Both the position numbers and the translations under genes were made by a program. 14,327 nucleotides of DNA from an uncultured bacterium (GTDB lineage Bacteria > Cyanobacteriota > Vampirovibrionia > Gastranaerophilales > Gastranaerophilaceae). This document shows positions 13,200 through 14,327 of this stretch, one piece after another (position 1 is the first letter of the stretch; the number at the start of each line of letters is the position of its first letter). The notes under the pieces were generated by a model. That model was given only the letters and a program-made list of their open reading frames with translations. It was not told the origin of the DNA and did no database searches. The stretch spans positions 1 to 14,327 of the forward strand of contig CAPYQR010000026.1 of NCBI GenBank assembly GCA_948742005.1. The letters are read 5' to 3'.

Positions 13200-14162
13200 T
13201 TAATCAATAATTTCATCTTCAATGATATATCTCGGGCGTGCTTTTGTTTCAATTAAAATTTGTCCTATATATTCGCCAATTATTCCAATACAAAGAATCT
13301 CCATGCCTGTTGCAAAAGTTTCCCAGATTTCATAAGGCTTTACAGAAGGTGAAAGGATTTTTATTTCAAAAATAAACTGACTTAACATTAAAAATGCCAT
13401 AATGGCACTTATTAAAGAAATCAAAGCTCCCGCAAAAAACACAAATCTTAAAGGCGAAACGCTAAAAGAAACAATCGCATTAACAGCCATTTTGCAAAGG
13501 GCTAAGATGTTAAATTTTGATTCTCCGAATTGTCTTTGCTTAATTTCATATTCAATAAATTTTGTTTTAAAGCCAAGGTCGTATATTATTCCCCTCACAA
13601 ACATGTTTGTTTCTTTATATTGATTAACAACATCAAGTGCTTTTTTGCCGATAAGACGATATTCAGAATGACTTGGTTTTAAATTAACACCTAAAAAATT
13701 TATGAATTTATAGAAAAAATTTGATGTTAAACTTTTAAAATCAAATTTATTTTGATAACTTTTTCTGACTCCGCATACAATTTCATATCCATCTTTATAG
13801 CTTTGAATAAAATCTTTTATTTTTGTTTCATCTTGCTGCAAGTCTGCATCAATCGTAAGTGCCGCATCGCACCCTATTTTTGCTGTGGTTTTATAGCCTG
13901 CTGTAATTGCATTTTGATTTCCAAAGTTTTTTGAAAATTTAATTGCTTTAAGATTTTTGAATTTTTCTTTTAATTGAAGAATTTTATCCCAGGTTGAATC
14001 CATGCTTCCATCATCAACAACTAAAATATAGCTTTTTTTGTCAATTAATTTTTCCTTGATATATTGTTTTGTCAAATTTGACAAAACCTCAACAGTCCGC
14101 TCAATAGACAACTCTTCATTAAATGCAGGAATAATAATTGCTAATTTCATAAAAAAACTCAT
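13200..14162 (-). CDS. GT2 glycosyltransferase, DPM1/ArnC-like (polyprenyl-phosphate type)
   Basis: 320 residues. The GT-A fold (5-230) has AIIIPAFNEE at 8-17, VVDDGSMDST at 48-57 (nucleotide binding) and TIDADLQQD at 103-111 (DxD metal site). It also has FGNQNAITAGY at 80-90 and the acceptor-loop RQFGESKF at 210-217. Two C-terminal membrane segments follow (~238-264 and ~281-303), then the tail motif GEYIG...RPRYIIED. This is the ArnC/GtrB/FlmF2 type, which loads a sugar onto undecaprenyl phosphate on the cytoplasmic face of the membrane. ATG at 14150 (beginning MKLAIIIP) is an equally good start; neither has a strong Shine-Dalgarno. It is divergent from a YdjC-family deacetylase, which suggests an amino-sugar product (inference). 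Confidence 0.88.
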   Translation of the reverse strand: MSFFMKLAIIIPAFNEELSIERTVEVLSNLTKQYIKEKLIDKKSYILVVDDGSMDSTWDKILQLKEKFKNLKAIKFSKNFGNQNAITAGYKTTAKIGCDAALTIDADLQQDETKIKDFIQSYKDGYEIVCGVRKSYQNKFDFKSLTSNFFYKFINFLGVNLKPSHSEYRLIGKKALDVVNQYKETNMFVRGIIYDLGFKTKFIEYEIKQRQFGESKFNILALCKMAVNAIVSFSVSPLRFVFFAGALISLISAIMAFLMLSQFIFEIKILSPSVKPYEIWETFATGMEILCIGIIGEYIGQILIETKARPRYIIEDEIID

Positions 14163-14167
14163 TCATA

Positions 14168-14196
14168 TTGTATATTTTATTCAAAAATTATATAAT
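14168..14196 (+). promoter_or_regulatory. Promoter of the YdjC-family gene, predicted leaderless
   Basis: TTGTAT (14168-14173), 17 bp, then consensus TATAAT (14191-14196) and exactly six bases before the ATG at 14203, so +1 should be the start codon itself. The -10 box lies in the palindrome ATTATATAAT (14187-14196), which also gives a TATAAT on the minus strand for the divergent glycosyltransferase. Confidence 0.55.
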
Positions 14197-14202
14197 AAAA
14201 AG

Positions 14203-14327
14203 ATGAAAAAAATAATACTCACCGCAGACGATTTAGGAATCAGTAAAAGCGTTAATTTAGCCATCACAAAACTAATTGAAAAAACTCTTTTAAACAAAGG
14301 AATGCTGACTTCTGTCTGCATTATGAC
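14203..14327 (+). CDS. YdjC/ChbG-family carbohydrate deacetylase, 5' part
   Basis: The first 41 residues are visible; the gene runs off the right edge. The opening KKIILTADDLGISKSVN, then NLAITKLIE, and GMLTSVCIM near 33-41 match the family signature (T/N)ADD(F/L)G(L/I)S-x2-VN-x-(A/G)I...G-x-(L/V)TS. The paired aspartates at 9-10 include the expected metal ligand. Family members remove acetyl groups from sugars: ChbG acts on chitooligosaccharides, and NaxD on an undecaprenyl-linked amino sugar for lipid A modification. The divergent GT2 of the FlmF2/ArnC type favours a NaxD-like role, which is inference. Expected full length is roughly 250-300 residues. Confidence 0.82.
   Translation, partial: MKKIILTADDLGISKSVNLAITKLIEKTLLNKGMLTSVCIM

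Overview
The window is AT-rich, densely packed bacterial chromosome. It reads best as a non-photosynthetic relative of Cyanobacteria (Vampirovibrionia/Melainabacteria, probably a gut Gastranaerophilales). The main evidence is the OmpR-type response regulator at 8369-9115, whose receiver is nearly that of cyanobacterial RpaB (Ycf27). An AsmA-like envelope protein and type IV pilin signals fit a diderm cell. The taxonomic call is an inference from remembered family sequences; no search was run.

Layout. (1) 1-3869, plus strand: an AsmA-like protein that runs off the left edge, cysteine synthase (14-nt overlap) and a protein of nine 19-residue leucine-rich-like repeats (8 nt further on). (2) 3852-5786, minus strand: gatC then pyrG, a translation and nucleotide pair; pyrG starts at TTG and its 3' end overlaps the repeat protein gene by 18 nt. 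(3) 5864-7745, plus strand: two response regulators with LuxR-type output domains and a strongly acidic pentapeptide-repeat protein, apparently one operon from a promoter that should give a leaderless mRNA. (4) 7742-9115, minus strand: rpaB followed by an MpaA-like M14 peptidase. (5) 9203-10215, minus strand: an unrecognised coiled-coil protein with its own terminator, and a small XRE regulator. (6) 10313-11707, plus strand: a type IV prepilin-like protein with a Cys-rich stalk and a Gly-rich C-terminal module, followed by a clear terminator. A perfect 20-bp palindrome lies between it and the divergent XRE gene. (7) 11784-13191, plus strand: a compact DnaJ-like protein overlapping queE. (8) 13200-14327: a polyprenyl-phosphate-type glycosyltransferase (minus strand) divergent from the start of a YdjC/ChbG-family deacetylase (plus strand) that runs off the right edge.

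How the genes relate. Most blocks are independent housekeeping or regulatory units. The strongest functional links are the XRE-palindrome-pilin module, the GT2/YdjC pair (resembling the FlmF2/NaxD logic of lipid A amino-sugar modification), and the regulator/pentapeptide operon. No histidine kinase lies beside any of the three response regulators. No rRNA, tRNA, CRISPR, transposase or integrase was seen, and no stretch over 300 bases lacks a gene.
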